64,000 nucleotides of DNA, from positions 169,437 through 233,436 of the forward strand of contig JAAXHH010000129.1 of assembly GCA_012270975.1 (NCBI GenBank). The letters run 5' to 3'. The stretch comes from Candidatus Latescibacterota bacterium. Its GTDB lineage: Bacteria > JAAXHH01. The notes beneath the pieces were generated by a model. That model searched no databases. It had not been told where the DNA came from and saw only the letters and a list, made by a program, of their open reading frames with translations. Made by a program: the position numbers and the translations under genes. This document shows, piece after piece, positions 34,132 to 41,527 of the stretch. Numbering within the stretch: position 1 is the first letter of the stretch; every line of letters starts with the position of its first letter.

Positions 34132-35988
34132 ATGGCCGACCGGGGCGGGTATGATTTCATGCTGTTCGCCCACCTGCCCTCCGGCTTCCTTGTCCCTTTT
34201 CTCGCCCTCGTTCTCCTCCCCAACCTGATCTGCCGCGCCTGCTGCCCGAGGCGCGCGCTCACGCGCACCGAACTGCTGACGGTCTTCGCCATGGGCTGGG
34301 CGGCGTCCATGATGCCCGACCTGGGCGTCACCCGGTACATGGTCTCCGCCATCGCGGCGCCGGCCTACTTCGCCTCGCCGGAAAACCGGTGGGATGAACT
34401 CATCCTGCCCCACCTGCCCCACTGGGTCTACCTGAGCGATTACGAATCGGCCCGGAGATTCTACGAAGGGCTTCAGCCCGGCCAGCAGATCCCCTGGTCG
34501 GTCTGGATGACCCCTGTCTTCTGGTGGCTGTGTCTGTTCGCCGCGCTCCTGCTGATCGGTGCGTGCATCGTCGTGATCTTCCGCAGGCAGTGGATGGAGT
34601 ACGAACGCCTGCGCTTCCCCATGGCCGAGGCGGCCCTGCGGCTCACCGGAGCGTCGGAAGAAAACATGGATCAAGGGTCCACGGGACTTTTCCGCAACCG
34701 CCTCTTTCAGGCGGGTCTCCTGCTGACGTTTTCCGCCATGGCCTGGAACTGCGCGGCATACTGGGGCGCGCTGCCCATGCTGCCCATTCATCCGGACGCG
34801 CGGGCAACCCTGGAAATCGCGCCCTACTTTCCCGGCATACCGCTGTACCTGAATCTCTACGCGCTTTCCTTCGCCTTCTTCGCGCCGGCGGAGATCCTCT
34901 TCAGCCTCTGGTTCTTCCAGCTGTTCGGCGTGCTTGAGCAGGGTCTGCTCAGCCGGCTGGGGATGTTCTCTACGAGCGGCAGCGTGGTGCAGGGAGGACT
35001 GACCGGCATGCAGTACATGGGCGGGGTGATTGTCTTCGCGGCCTGGCTGGTCTGGACCGCGAGGCGGCACCTGGCGTCGGTGTGGCGCGCGGCATGGCGG
35101 CCCGCCCGCGACGAGAGCGAGGCGCAGGAGCTGTTCTCCTGCCGGTGGGCGCTCGTCGGACTCGCGGGCGGCTCGGTATTCGCGATCCTCTGGCTGTACA
35201 ACGCCGGGCTCTCCATACCCGTGAGCGTGCTCTTTCTCGTCGTCATGTTCACCTTCTACCTGGTACTGGCCCGGGTGGTCGCCGAATCGGGGCTGGTCAT
35301 GGCGGAACTCACGGTGAAACCCAACTACTTCACGGTCGGCGTGATCGGAACGGCGTCCCTGTCCATGCGCGACATCAACGTGCTGGGCATGGCCAACGGA
35401 TTCGCGCGAAACTGGCGCACCTTCACCATGGTCGGATTCTCCCACATCGCCTGGCTGAAGAGCCGGATGGGAGGCAGCGGGCGGGGGCTGTTCGGCTGGA
35501 TATGCGCGGCGATCGGCATCAGCGCCATCCTGTCGGTCATCTCCCTGGTCCATTCCGCCCACTCGGTGGGCGGGAACAACCTGTATACCCAGCCCGGCGG
35601 CCTGGGTACTTTCTTCTTCGGACGTACCATCATCTGGGCGACGAACGCATCGCAGATCGGTGGCCTGGAAGCGCTTTTTCTCCTGTCCGGCATGTTGATC
35701 AACGGCCTGGTCATTGCCGGCCGGGCCTGGTTCACCTGGTGGCCATTTCATCCGGTGGGGATGGCCATCGGGGACGTGGGCGGCGTGGTCCGCAATGCCT
35801 TTCTGCCGATTTTCCTCGCCTGGTTTCTGCAGATCGTGTTGATTCGGATCGGCGGCGTCCGGATGTATCGCGCAGCGCAACCGTTTTTCACAGGCGTAAT
35901 CCTGGGATTTCTGATGGGCGTCGCCCTGTCCCTGGTGGTCGATGCCGTTTTCTTCCCGGGAACGCCCCATCGGACGGAGTGGTACTAG
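34132..35988 (+). CDS. Multi-pass membrane protein (DUF6785/DUF6784-like), true start probably upstream
   Basis: Integral membrane protein of at least 618 residues with about twelve hydrophobic segments. It resembles large uncharacterised membrane proteins of planctomycete-type and related bacteria; conserved-looking loops include FRRQWMEYERLRFPMAEA, VVAESGLVMAEL and FTWWPFHPVGMAIG. ATG at 34132 is the first canonical start in frame, but the frame is open further up and encodes LRAAGIGLLLSGVIGFG just before it, which looks like the first membrane helix. No ATG, GTG or TTG lies in that extension; an ATA at 34018 sits 7 bases after AAGGAG and a CTG is at 34027. The transported substrate, if any, is unknown. 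Confidence 0.72.
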   Translation: MADRGGYDFMLFAHLPSGFLVPFLALVLLPNLICRACCPRRALTRTELLTVFAMGWAASMMPDLGVTRYMVSAIAAPAYFASPENRWDELILPHLPHWVYLSDYESARRFYEGLQPGQQIPWSVWMTPVFWWLCLFAALLLIGACIVVIFRRQWMEYERLRFPMAEAALRLTGASEENMDQGSTGLFRNRLFQAGLLLTFSAMAWNCAAYWGALPMLPIHPDARATLEIAPYFPGIPLYLNLYALSFAFFAPAEILFSLWFFQLFGVLEQGLLSRLGMFSTSGSVVQGGLTGMQYMGGVIVFAAWLVWTARRHLASVWRAAWRPARDESEAQELFSCRWALVGLAGGSVFAILWLYNAGLSIPVSVLFLVVMFTFYLVLARVVAESGLVMAELTVKPNYFTVGVIGTASLSMRDINVLGMANGFARNWRTFTMVGFSHIAWLKSRMGGSGRGLFGWICAAIGISAILSVISLVHSAHSVGGNNLYTQPGGLGTFFFGRTIIWATNASQIGGLEALFLLSGMLINGLVIAGRAWFTWWPFHPVGMAIGDVGGVVRNAFLPIFLAWFLQIVLIRIGGVRMYRAAQPFFTGVILGFLMGVALSLVVDAVFFPGTPHRTEWY

Positions 35989-36033
35989 CGTGCCGACATG
36001 TTCGCGTCGAACAGGGAATTAACGGGAGGGTGA

Positions 36034-37317
36034 ATGAGCGAGTTGGTTTCGGTCGGCGTGTCCGAGGTCGACGTCACTCCCGACTTCCCGGTGCGCCTCA
36101 GCGGTTACGGCGCACGCAGGGAAGAAACTGCGACGATCAAATCGCCGCTGTATGCCCGCGCCCTGGCGATCGGTGCGGAACGGCCGGTCCTGATGCTGGC
36201 CCTGGACAACTGCGGCGTGACCGAATCCATGACGGAGTCCGTCGCGCGGGAACTGGGCAGGCGGGCGGGGATCGACCGGGAACGCATCGTCCTGTGCTAT
36301 ACCCACACCCACAACGCGCCCATACTTTCGAGCGCGGCGCCCATGTTGTTCAGCACGGATATCCCGGCCGCGCACCAGCGGCATATCGACCGGTATACCG
36401 GGGAAGTAACGGAACGGCTTGTGGAGGTGGGACTGCGTGCACTGTCGAGCCGTGCACCGGCCCGATTGAGCTACAGCGAGGGGCACGCCGGGTTCGCGGT
36501 GAACCGTCGCTCGCAGATCGGGCCCGTGGATCACGTGATGCCCATGATACGGGTCGATGACCCGGACGAAAACCTGCGAGCGGTGTGGGTCAGCTATGCG
36601 TGCCACTGCACGACGTTCGGTCCCTCGGACAACTTCATGTGCGGCGACTGGGCGGGATTCGCGGCCGAGTCGATCAAGCAGAATCATCCCGGCGCCATTG
36701 CCCTGGTCACCATCGGGTGCGCCGCCAATGCGAATCCCTTTCCCCGCACGGGACTTTCCTTTTCCCGGCGACACGGAGGAGATATCGCCTGGGAAGCGGA
36801 CCGCCTGCTCGGGATCCCCGGACGCCCCCTGTCGGGACGCGTCCGCTGCCGGCTGGTCCATGCCTCCCTGCCTTACGACGCCATGCCTTCGCGCGAGGAA
36901 TGGATGGCCACTGCGAAGGAACCGGGCCCTGCGGGATACCACGCCCGGAAGTGGGTCGCCCTAATGGAAAACGGCGAAGCAGTCCCGGAAGCACTCAGCT
37001 ATCCGGTCCAGGGGTGGTCGTTCGGAGATGACCTCGCCATCGTATTCCTTGCGGGAGAGGTCGTCGCGGACTACGCCTTCAGGCTGCGGCGCATGTACGA
37101 TCCCGCAAGATTGTGGGTAGGCGCCTACGCCAACGACTTTCCCGGCTACATACCCTCCCGGCGGATCTGGAAGGAGGGAGGGTACGAGGCCGGCGACGCC
37201 ACGGTGTACTTCGGATTGCCCAATCGCTTCGCGGAAGAAGTGGAAGAACGCGTCGTCGAGGCCGCGCAGCGGGTGATTCCGGAGACGTTCAGGCGGCCCC
37301 GTTCCAACGGAGGCTGA
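36034..37317 (+). CDS. Neutral/alkaline ceramidase-like N-terminal domain hydrolase
   Basis: A 427-residue protein of the neutral ceramidase superfamily. Zinc ligands are suggested by CYTHTHNAP and ACHCTTFG, and the family start VGVSEVDVTPDFPVRLSGYG is clear. The loop that holds the nucleophile/oxyanion region in true ceramidases reads GCAANANPFPRTG. True ceramidases are about 650 residues with a C-terminal immunoglobulin-like domain, which is absent here, and no signal peptide is visible, so the substrate is probably not ceramide. GGGAGG lies 4 bases before the ATG. Confidence 0.8.
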   Translation: MSELVSVGVSEVDVTPDFPVRLSGYGARREETATIKSPLYARALAIGAERPVLMLALDNCGVTESMTESVARELGRRAGIDRERIVLCYTHTHNAPILSSAAPMLFSTDIPAAHQRHIDRYTGEVTERLVEVGLRALSSRAPARLSYSEGHAGFAVNRRSQIGPVDHVMPMIRVDDPDENLRAVWVSYACHCTTFGPSDNFMCGDWAGFAAESIKQNHPGAIALVTIGCAANANPFPRTGLSFSRRHGGDIAWEADRLLGIPGRPLSGRVRCRLVHASLPYDAMPSREEWMATAKEPGPAGYHARKWVALMENGEAVPEALSYPVQGWSFGDDLAIVFLAGEVVADYAFRLRRMYDPARLWVGAYANDFPGYIPSRRIWKEGGYEAGDATVYFGLPNRFAEEVEERVVEAAQRVIPETFRRPRSNGG

Positions 37318-37386
37318 CGCCGCGCTCCCTTCGGCCGGAGCCACTCGCTACGGTCAGCGCCTCACATTTCCGGGCCCAGCCTGGAA

Positions 37387-38646
37387 CTAGATCCCCTTGG
37401 GCGCCCGGGCCACGGCATCCTCCCGCCGGGCCAGTTCCGCATGCCGCTGCGCGAAAGCGGAACTCTGGTCGTCTTCGATCACCTCGAGGTGCACCCCCGT
37501 TTCAAACCCCGGCAGGTTGCCCTTGTAGAATTCCGGCTGATAGATGCTCTCGTCGGTGAACTCCCATACGCGCTGCTTTCCGGCGAGGCCGGGCCAGACC
37601 ACGCGCAGGATCCGCTTTTTGCTTCGGTAGCGCTGGACGGCCGTGGGTTCTTCGTCTTCCACGGCGTATTTTTCGATGGCCTTCTCGTCGACCTCCACAC
37701 CGAGGCCGGGCTTGTCCGGCACCTCCATGTACCCGTCCACGACCTCGATGCGTTCGATCAGCAGGTCGGTCTGCCAGAGTTCGTGGCAGGTGATGTAGGG
37801 CAACTGGGCGTGGGACAGCACCGAACCGATGTGGGCGGCGAAAGTCGTGGTCAGTCCGGCGCCCACCATCTGGAGCCAGAAGGGCTTGTTCAACGCGGCC
37901 GCCATGATGCCCTGCCTCATCGTCCCCGAAGCGCCGCCGCCGATCACGAATCCGTCGCTGACTTCCGTCTGCCACACGTCGTCTCCAAAGTGCTCCACGA
38001 TGGGCTTCTGGATGCGTTCCCTGAGCATCTGCGCGCCTTTGAGGTCTTTCCGCAGGTAGAAGGGGCTCTCGTACATGCCGACATTGACGCGCTGGTCGAG
38101 CTGCGACAGGATCTGTTCCGCCTTCGCCTGAGTAAGGAGAAAACCGTTGAAGTCCACGTCGAACCGGTAGTCGGCCGGGACGACCTCGCTCACCGCGTCG
38201 ATCTGGGCAATGATGTCGCGCCAGGGCCGCGCCTTCATCTTGAAGGACGTGTAGCCGCGGCGAAGGGACTCTTCCGCCTCTTTGACCCAGTCTTCGGGGG
38301 CCATGTCGATATCCCACCACGAAAGGGGGCAGCGGTCCCTCAGCTTGTTGCCCAGAAGGGCGTGCACGGGCACGCCGGCATCCTTCCCGCACAGGTCGAA
38401 TACTGCGATCTGGGGTCCGAACCCGATATCGTCGTCCCACATGATGGTCCAGGGATCCTTGCCGATCAGGCCGGCGGTATCCGAAGATCCGTGACCGTCG
38501 GTGATGCTGACCAGGCCGTTGTCGGTTTCCAGCCGGTATACCCAGACGCGCTCGTTGTGGGTGTTCGCCCGGGCCATGGCGTGATCGACGTGCGGGGCGT
38601 AGAACGGCACGTTCAGAGCCGTTCGTTCGGCGTGCGTGATCTTCAT
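37387..38646 (-). CDS. Enolase-superfamily enzyme (mandelate racemase/MLE-like) with C-terminal extension
   Basis: Mg-dependent acid-sugar dehydratase or epimerase candidate, 419 residues from the ATG at 38646, which has GGAGG 5 bases upstream; the longer frame to 38739 has no site. Barrel motifs: SFKMKARPW (base lysine), RFDVDFNGF (metal Asp), VGMYESPF (metal Glu), VEHFGDDVW and VIGGGASG. The usual family end is at about residue 327 (DKPGLGVEVDE, then AIEKY). A further 92 residues follow, rich in Arg/Trp/Glu, with no recognised domain. It is divergent from the SDR gene. Confidence 0.82.
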   Translation of the reverse strand: MKITHAERTALNVPFYAPHVDHAMARANTHNERVWVYRLETDNGLVSITDGHGSSDTAGLIGKDPWTIMWDDDIGFGPQIAVFDLCGKDAGVPVHALLGNKLRDRCPLSWWDIDMAPEDWVKEAEESLRRGYTSFKMKARPWRDIIAQIDAVSEVVPADYRFDVDFNGFLLTQAKAEQILSQLDQRVNVGMYESPFYLRKDLKGAQMLRERIQKPIVEHFGDDVWQTEVSDGFVIGGGASGTMRQGIMAAALNKPFWLQMVGAGLTTTFAAHIGSVLSHAQLPYITCHELWQTDLLIERIEVVDGYMEVPDKPGLGVEVDEKAIEKYAVEDEEPTAVQRYRSKKRILRVVWPGLAGKQRVWEFTDESIYQPEFYKGNLPGFETGVHLEVIEDDQSSAFAQRHAELARREDAVARAPKGI

Positions 38647-38744
38647 GGAATCCTCCAGCGATAATATGGGACGATATGAATAAGCGTGGAGGTATATTAC
38701 TATGGACACTGCCGAAAAATGCAATCCATTTATCAACACTTGCC

Positions 38745-38773
38745 TTGCCTCGAATTTTCGATCTGGTTATAAT
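38745..38773 (+). promoter_or_regulatory. Candidate promoter for the SDR gene
   Basis: TTGCCT (38745-38750) and a perfect TATAAT (38768-38773) are separated by 17 bases, in an AT-rich divergent gap. The transcription start would fall near 38780, inside the inverted repeat described next. Confidence 0.58.
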
Positions 38774-38775
38774 CA

Positions 38776-38795
38776 AATCAGGATTGAACCTGATT
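38776..38795. promoter_or_regulatory. Operator-like inverted repeat just after the -10 box
   Basis: AATCAGG-ATTGAA-CCTGATT is a perfect 7-base inverted repeat with a 6-base centre, starting 2 bases after the TATAAT. This position is typical of a repressor operator. The regulator is not in the window. Confidence 0.45.
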
Positions 38796-38820
38796 ACTTA
38801 CCAGGAAAACTGAGGACAAC

Positions 38821-39597
38821 TTGAAACTCGAAGGTCGGGTCGCTATCGTCACGGGCGGCAGTTCCGGTATTGGCCGGGGTGTATCCATCGAACTGGCCAG
38901 GGAAGGAGCCCGCGTCGTGGTCTGCGATATCGTAGAGCGGCCGAGGCCGGGCAAATACCACGATCAGGACGTGACGACCCCTACACTGGAAGAAGTTAAA
39001 ATTCTGGGTTCCGACGGCCTCTTCGTGCAGGCCGACGTGTCGGACGAAATGGCCGTCAATCGCCTGGTCGACCGGACGCTGGATACCTTTGGCGGCCTGG
39101 ACATCCTGGTCAACAACGCGGGCATTTTTGCCCTCGGCGACAGCCAGACGACCCCGGTCGAGACGTGGGACCGGATCATTGGCGTGAACCTGAGGGCCCT
39201 GTTCCTGACTACGCGTGCGGCCGTGCCCCACTTGAAGGAATCGCGCGCGGGACGGATCATCAACATCGCTTCCGTGCACGCCTTTCACGGCGGCGGCGGA
39301 CCGGCGTACGCGCCGGCCAAGGCGGGTGTCGTCAACCTTACGCGGGACACGGCGGTCGAATTGGCGTCGCTTGGTATAACCGCCAACACGATCTGCCCGG
39401 GCTATATCGAGACGCCCATCCAGGACTACCTGACCGAGGACCAGGTCGCCGAAGCGCTGGAAAAGACCCCCCTGCCCAGGCTGGGACTGCCGAAGGACAT
39501 CGGCCGGGCCTGCGTGTTTTTCGCTTCGGACGACGCCGAGTGGATTACCGGTACGGCCCTGCCCGTGGACGGCGGCTGGCTGGCGCCGATCTGGTAG
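38821..39597 (+). CDS. Short-chain dehydrogenase/reductase (SDR)
   Basis: NAD(P)-dependent oxidoreductase of 258 residues, classical SDR. The cofactor motif is TGGSSGIGRG, followed by NNAG; the catalytic serine is in IINIASVHAF and the Tyr-x-x-x-Lys pair in YAPAKAGVV. The C-terminus DAEWITGTALPVDGGW is typical. The start is TTG with GAGGA 5 bases upstream; no ATG would preserve the N-terminal strand. It is divergent from the second enolase-family gene, so the two may act on one pathway, possibly oxidation of a sugar acid. Confidence 0.9.
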   Translation: MKLEGRVAIVTGGSSGIGRGVSIELAREGARVVVCDIVERPRPGKYHDQDVTTPTLEEVKILGSDGLFVQADVSDEMAVNRLVDRTLDTFGGLDILVNNAGIFALGDSQTTPVETWDRIIGVNLRALFLTTRAAVPHLKESRAGRIINIASVHAFHGGGGPAYAPAKAGVVNLTRDTAVELASLGITANTICPGYIETPIQDYLTEDQVAEALEKTPLPRLGLPKDIGRACVFFASDDAEWITGTALPVDGGWLAPIW

Positions 39598-39621
39598 GCG
39601 GCCGGACAGGTCTAAGCGTTT

Positions 39622-39990
39622 ATGGAAAAGCTCTTTGCCATAACCGGAGGCGTCTCCGCGCTCCTGGGCGTGGTCGCCGGGGCATTCGGCGCCCACGGAT
39701 TAAGGGACCGGATCTCGTCGGAAATGCTGGAGATCTTCGAGACCGCCGTCCGGTACCAGATGTATCACGCCTTCGGCCTGTTTTTCGTCGCCTGGGCGGT
39801 TACGCGCTGGCCGGAATCCATACATCCCGCCGCGGGCTGGGCGTTCATTGCTGGCACAGTGCTGTTTTCCGGCAGCCTGTACGTGTTGAGCCTTACGGGT
39901 GTCCGGTGGCTGGGCGCCGTGACTCCCCTGGGCGGCGTGGCGTTCATCATCGGCTGGCTACTCCTGGTTTACGGTATCTACAGGGCCTGA
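39622..39990 (+). CDS. DUF423 family small membrane protein
   Basis: A 122-residue protein with four hydrophobic helices and the family pattern GVVAGAFGAHGLRDR near the N-terminus followed by FETAVRYQMYHAFGL. It matches the YgdD/DUF423 group of inner-membrane proteins, whose function is unknown. It lies 24 bases after the SDR stop and 13 bases before the M81 peptidase, all on one strand. Confidence 0.9.
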   Translation: MEKLFAITGGVSALLGVVAGAFGAHGLRDRISSEMLEIFETAVRYQMYHAFGLFFVAWAVTRWPESIHPAAGWAFIAGTVLFSGSLYVLSLTGVRWLGAVTPLGGVAFIIGWLLLVYGIYRA

Positions 39991-40003
39991 AACGGAAAGA
40001 AAC

Positions 40004-41467
40004 ATGCGCGTTGTAACCGGCATCATCGCTCACGAAACGAGCACGTTCACGACGGTGGAAACCACCAGACGGAACTACGAGGAACGGTACGGCGGCCTGC
40101 GGGGCAGCGAAATCCTCACGGCGTTCCGGGGCACGAACAAACCTACCGGGGGCTTCATCGAAGGCGCGGAAGTCCACGGTTTCGAATTGATCCCCACGAT
40201 CGTGGCCGAACCGCATCCCAGCGGCCCAACGCCCCGAGCCCTCTTCGATGAAATCCTCGACGAGATGCTCGACGGTTTCCGAAAAGCGGGTCCCATAGAC
40301 GGCGTGCTGCTCGAACTGCACGGCGCCATGGTGGCCGAAGACATCGACGACGGAGAGGGGTACATACTCTCCGCCGTGCGCGACCTCGTGGGGGACCTGC
40401 CCATCGTCGCCCAGCTGGACATACACTCCAACGTGACCCCGCTGATGATCGAAAAGGCCGACGTCCTGATAGGCCGGGAATCCTACCCCGAGGTGGATAT
40501 GGCACCCAGGGGCCGGGAATGCGCAGACGTGCTCGTCCGTATCCTTCGGGAGGGACTGCGTCCCGCCATGGCGCTGCACCAGATCCCCATGGCCTGGGGA
40601 ATGAACCAGGTGACGGCCCATGCGCCCATGAAGGAGGCGATCGAATATCTGCATGAAATCGAAACGAGGCCCGGGGTCGTCTGTGGATCGATCGCCACCT
40701 GTTTCCCCCTCGCAGACATACCCCACATGGGCGCGTCGGTGTACATCGTGACGGACGACAACCAGGAGATGGCCCAGCGTTACGCCGATGAATTGGGCGG
40801 ATACCTGTACGACCGGCGCGCCGACTGGCACTTCCATATGCCATCGACGAAGGAAACGCTGGAACGCGTCCACGAAGAAGGCCTGTTCCCTGTCGTGCTG
40901 GCCGACCGAAACGACAACACGGGCGGCGGTTCGCCGGGCGACGGCACGGCTATGCTGCGGACCTTCATCGAAGCGGGGCTCGAAGACGCTTGCGTCCTGT
41001 ACATTGTCGACCCGGTGGCGGTGGACCGGTGCATGGACGCCGGGGTGGGCGCCACGATTACGCTGGACGTCGGTGGAAAATCCACGCCGCTGCAGGGCGA
41101 ACCGGTGACGATGACGGTGGAAGTACTGGCCCTTTCCGACGGCAGGTTCCGGTACCACGGTCCCATGCTCGCCGGCCTCGAAGGTACGATGGGGCTGTCC
41201 GCCCACATCCGGCAGGAGGGCGTCCACGTCATCCTCGTGAACGAGCGCGAGCAGCCCTTCGACACGGCCTTTTCGGAATCCCTGGGCCTGGATCCCCGGG
41301 CAATGCGCTACATCGGCGTCAAGTCCTCCGCCCATTTCAGGGCCGGGTTCGAACCGTGGGCGGGCGCCATTCACGTGGTGACGGAGCCGGGCGTGCATGA
41401 TATGAGCACATTGACTTTCCATCGGCTGGGCCGGAAACTCTATCCGCTGGATGGCGCGCAGGGTTGA
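40004..41467 (+). CDS. M81 family metallopeptidase (MlrC / microcystinase C type)
   Basis: Zinc-dependent hydrolase of 487 residues. The MlrC domain is recognised from GIIAHETSTFT at the start, VLLELHGAMVAEDIDDGEG, QLDIHSNVT and VLIGRESYPEVDM, and the C-terminal domain from ADRNDNTGGGSPGDGTAML. His and Asp in these motifs are the presumed zinc ligands. The founding member degrades linearised microcystin; most homologues in environmental bacteria have unknown peptide or amide substrates. No signal peptide is present, so it is cytoplasmic. Confidence 0.88.
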   Translation: MRVVTGIIAHETSTFTTVETTRRNYEERYGGLRGSEILTAFRGTNKPTGGFIEGAEVHGFELIPTIVAEPHPSGPTPRALFDEILDEMLDGFRKAGPIDGVLLELHGAMVAEDIDDGEGYILSAVRDLVGDLPIVAQLDIHSNVTPLMIEKADVLIGRESYPEVDMAPRGRECADVLVRILREGLRPAMALHQIPMAWGMNQVTAHAPMKEAIEYLHEIETRPGVVCGSIATCFPLADIPHMGASVYIVTDDNQEMAQRYADELGGYLYDRRADWHFHMPSTKETLERVHEEGLFPVVLADRNDNTGGGSPGDGTAMLRTFIEAGLEDACVLYIVDPVAVDRCMDAGVGATITLDVGGKSTPLQGEPVTMTVEVLALSDGRFRYHGPMLAGLEGTMGLSAHIRQEGVHVILVNEREQPFDTAFSESLGLDPRAMRYIGVKSSAHFRAGFEPWAGAIHVVTEPGVHDMSTLTFHRLGRKLYPLDGAQG

Positions 41468-41527
41468 GAATATGATCCCGGCGGACCGTCGGCACGCCTT
41501 CGGGCTGGACCTTTACCGAAACGAACC

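Noticed and set aside
33925..35970. 681-codon open frame antisense to the membrane protein
   Set aside because: Composition is dominated by His, Arg, Gln and Gly with no recognisable domain; the plus strand encodes a coherent multi-helix protein.
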